From Desulfocapsa sp. (GTDB taxonomy: Bacteria > Desulfobacterota > Desulfobulbia > Desulfobulbales > Desulfocapsaceae), in NCBI GenBank assembly GCA_029935135.1, contig JAOZKX010000032.1:4412-11218 (forward strand): a stretch of DNA of 6,807 bases, in the 5' to 3' direction. The notes beneath the pieces were generated by a model. It was not told the DNA's origin, ran no database searches, and was given only the letters and a program-made list of their open reading frames with translations. The stretch's first letter is position 1, and each line of letters begins with the position of its first letter. The translations under genes were made by a program, and so were the position numbers. Shown here piece after piece: positions 5,868-6,807 of this stretch.

Positions 5868-6807
5868 CTGAGTGATCTGGCTTTACTGACCCCGGAACTA
5901 CTCGATGAGTATGTCTCTTCCATCGAGCTCCCCGAACGCTTGAAGAGAGATGGTTCTGCAGCGAAAGAAATTTTTCGATACGGAGCGGGTGTTGCCTCTG
6001 TTATTCAGCTGTATCCTTCCCTTGATCGTGCTATGCACAAGGCGCAGCAGCATATAGTTGACTGCGAAGAGGGTGGGATTTCTGTTGCTGATGGAACCCT
6101 TATCCTTGCCTCTTCTCTGAATGCATCGAAGGGGCGATTTGACCGTGTCTGGCACGCTCCCCCTGGAGGGCTTTGGGGTTGCTTGATTCTTGCGGATTCC
6201 TTCCTTCCTCTGTTCCGACAATTCCTCTCATTTGTTCCTGGTATCGCCTGTTGTGAAGCATTACATGGAGAAGGTGCGACCTCTGCCACCATTCGCTGGG
6301 TGAATGATGTGCTTCTGCAGGGACAAAAGCAGGCCGGGTTTCTTATTGAAGGGTTTCGCTCTCCAGTCCATGGCGACAATTATCATCTCCTTGGTTTTGG
6401 TCTAAATCTCAACAATCGTTCTTTTCCTGATGAGCTGCAGGACTCCGCAGTGTCGCTGGCAGGTTTTCTCGGGCGGCCAATTGATATGACCCAATTTTCC
6501 CTTTCCTTTCTCGCCAAGTTGCGCTGGTACATTGGCTTACTCGTCCATGAGGAGAAACAGTGGCTGGAGCGTGGCGGTGGAGAGAGCTATGAAGATAAAC
6601 ACCCTCTGCTGCAGCGTTGGCATGAGTTGTCTGATACCGTGGGGCGGCAAGTTGTGTTTGGCTATGATGTCGTCAATAGTCCCCAGTACCAGGCAATGGT
6701 AAGTAGAATCGCAGCCGATGGAGCCCTGGTCCTGCGCCATGCGGATGGAAATACCAGTATTGAGCACAGCGGCGAGATCCGTTACCTTACAACACCCAAC
6801 ACCCAAC
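5868..6807 (+). CDS. Divergent biotin-protein ligase, monofunctional type (3' end outside window)
   Basis: Biotin-protein ligases make biotinyl-AMP and transfer biotin to a carrier lysine. No stop occurs before the right edge, but SGEIRYL (301-307, counting CTG at 5868 as 1) matches the end of BirA, so only a few codons are missing. Alignment by eye with E. coli BirA gives IRWVNDVLLQGQKQAGFLIE (142-161) for VKWPND..RKLAGILVE, with Lys154 as the conserved lysine. LLGFGLNLNN (174-183) matches the GxGIN strand, and 255-307 matches the C-terminal SH3-like domain. The biotin/AMP loop GRGRRGRKW appears as SKGRFDRVW (87-95), an unusual change. The BirA DNA-binding domain is absent; the first 35 residues are unassigned. 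The start is a rare ATT (5865) or CTG (5868) behind AAAGGAG. TTG at 5940 would still keep the catalytic core. It follows the carrier-like gene, interrupted by the palindromic element. Confidence 0.85.
   Translation, partial: MSDLALLTPELLDEYVSSIELPERLKRDGSAAKEIFRYGAGVASVIQLYPSLDRAMHKAQQHIVDCEEGGISVADGTLILASSLNASKGRFDRVWHAPPGGLWGCLILADSFLPLFRQFLSFVPGIACCEALHGEGATSATIRWVNDVLLQGQKQAGFLIEGFRSPVHGDNYHLLGFGLNLNNRSFPDELQDSAVSLAGFLGRPIDMTQFSLSFLAKLRWYIGLLVHEEKQWLERGGGESYEDKHPLLQRWHELSDTVGRQVVFGYDVVNSPQYQAMVSRIAADGALVLRHADGNTSIEHSGEIRYLTTPNTQ
6791..6807 (+). repeat. Heptanucleotide tandem repeat (AACACCC) at window edge
   Basis: Two full copies of AACACCC and the first three bases of a third end the window, inside the last visible ligase codons (TTPNTQ). 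Seven is not a multiple of three, so changes in copy number would alter the reading frame of the C-terminus. The copy number beyond the edge is unknown. Confidence 0.5.

Overview
The window suggests a moderate-GC, Gram-negative-type bacterium that uses sigma-54 enhancer-binding proteins and makes cmo5U-modified tRNA. A sulfur- or sulfate-metabolising member of the Desulfobacterota (Desulfobulbales-like) would fit the mix of genes. That is an inference from gene content; no taxonomic marker gene is present.

Left part (1-2450). A sigma-54-dependent activator with a GAF sensor domain and a Fis-type helix-turn-helix enters from beyond the left edge on the + strand and ends at 1448. It converges, only 8 bp apart, on a two-gene minus-strand unit. 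That unit encodes a SLOG-like Rossmann-fold nucleotide-binding protein (1804-2355), followed 5 bp later by a HinT-type histidine-triad hydrolase (1457-1798). A plausible extended -10 promoter lies at 2402-2429.

Middle part (2449-4180, minus strand). cmoA and cmoB are adjacent. CmoA makes carboxy-S-adenosyl-methionine, and CmoB uses it to carboxymethylate 5-hydroxyuridine at tRNA position 34. The 242-bp divergent region 4181-4422 holds two overlapping back-to-back promoter candidates. It also contains an unusual cmoA leader with a very strong ribosome binding site that serves only a two-codon mini-ORF.

Right part (4423-6807, + strand). A small membrane-anchored protein with a histidine-rich tail is followed by a protein made of two biotinyl/lipoyl-like barrel-sandwich domains, then by a divergent biotin-protein ligase that runs off the right edge. 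The carrier-like protein and the ligase are probably substrate and enzyme. A 204-bp imperfect palindrome (5640-5843), flanked by a TAA duplication, sits exactly between them. Removing it in thought restores a tight operon junction, so it looks like a MITE-like insertion. The ligase appears to start at a rare ATT or CTG codon.

The most interesting region is this carrier/insertion/ligase block. The carrier has an atypical attachment motif (L-M-K-R instead of A-M-K-M) in its second domain and none in its first, and the ligase has an altered biotin-binding loop.
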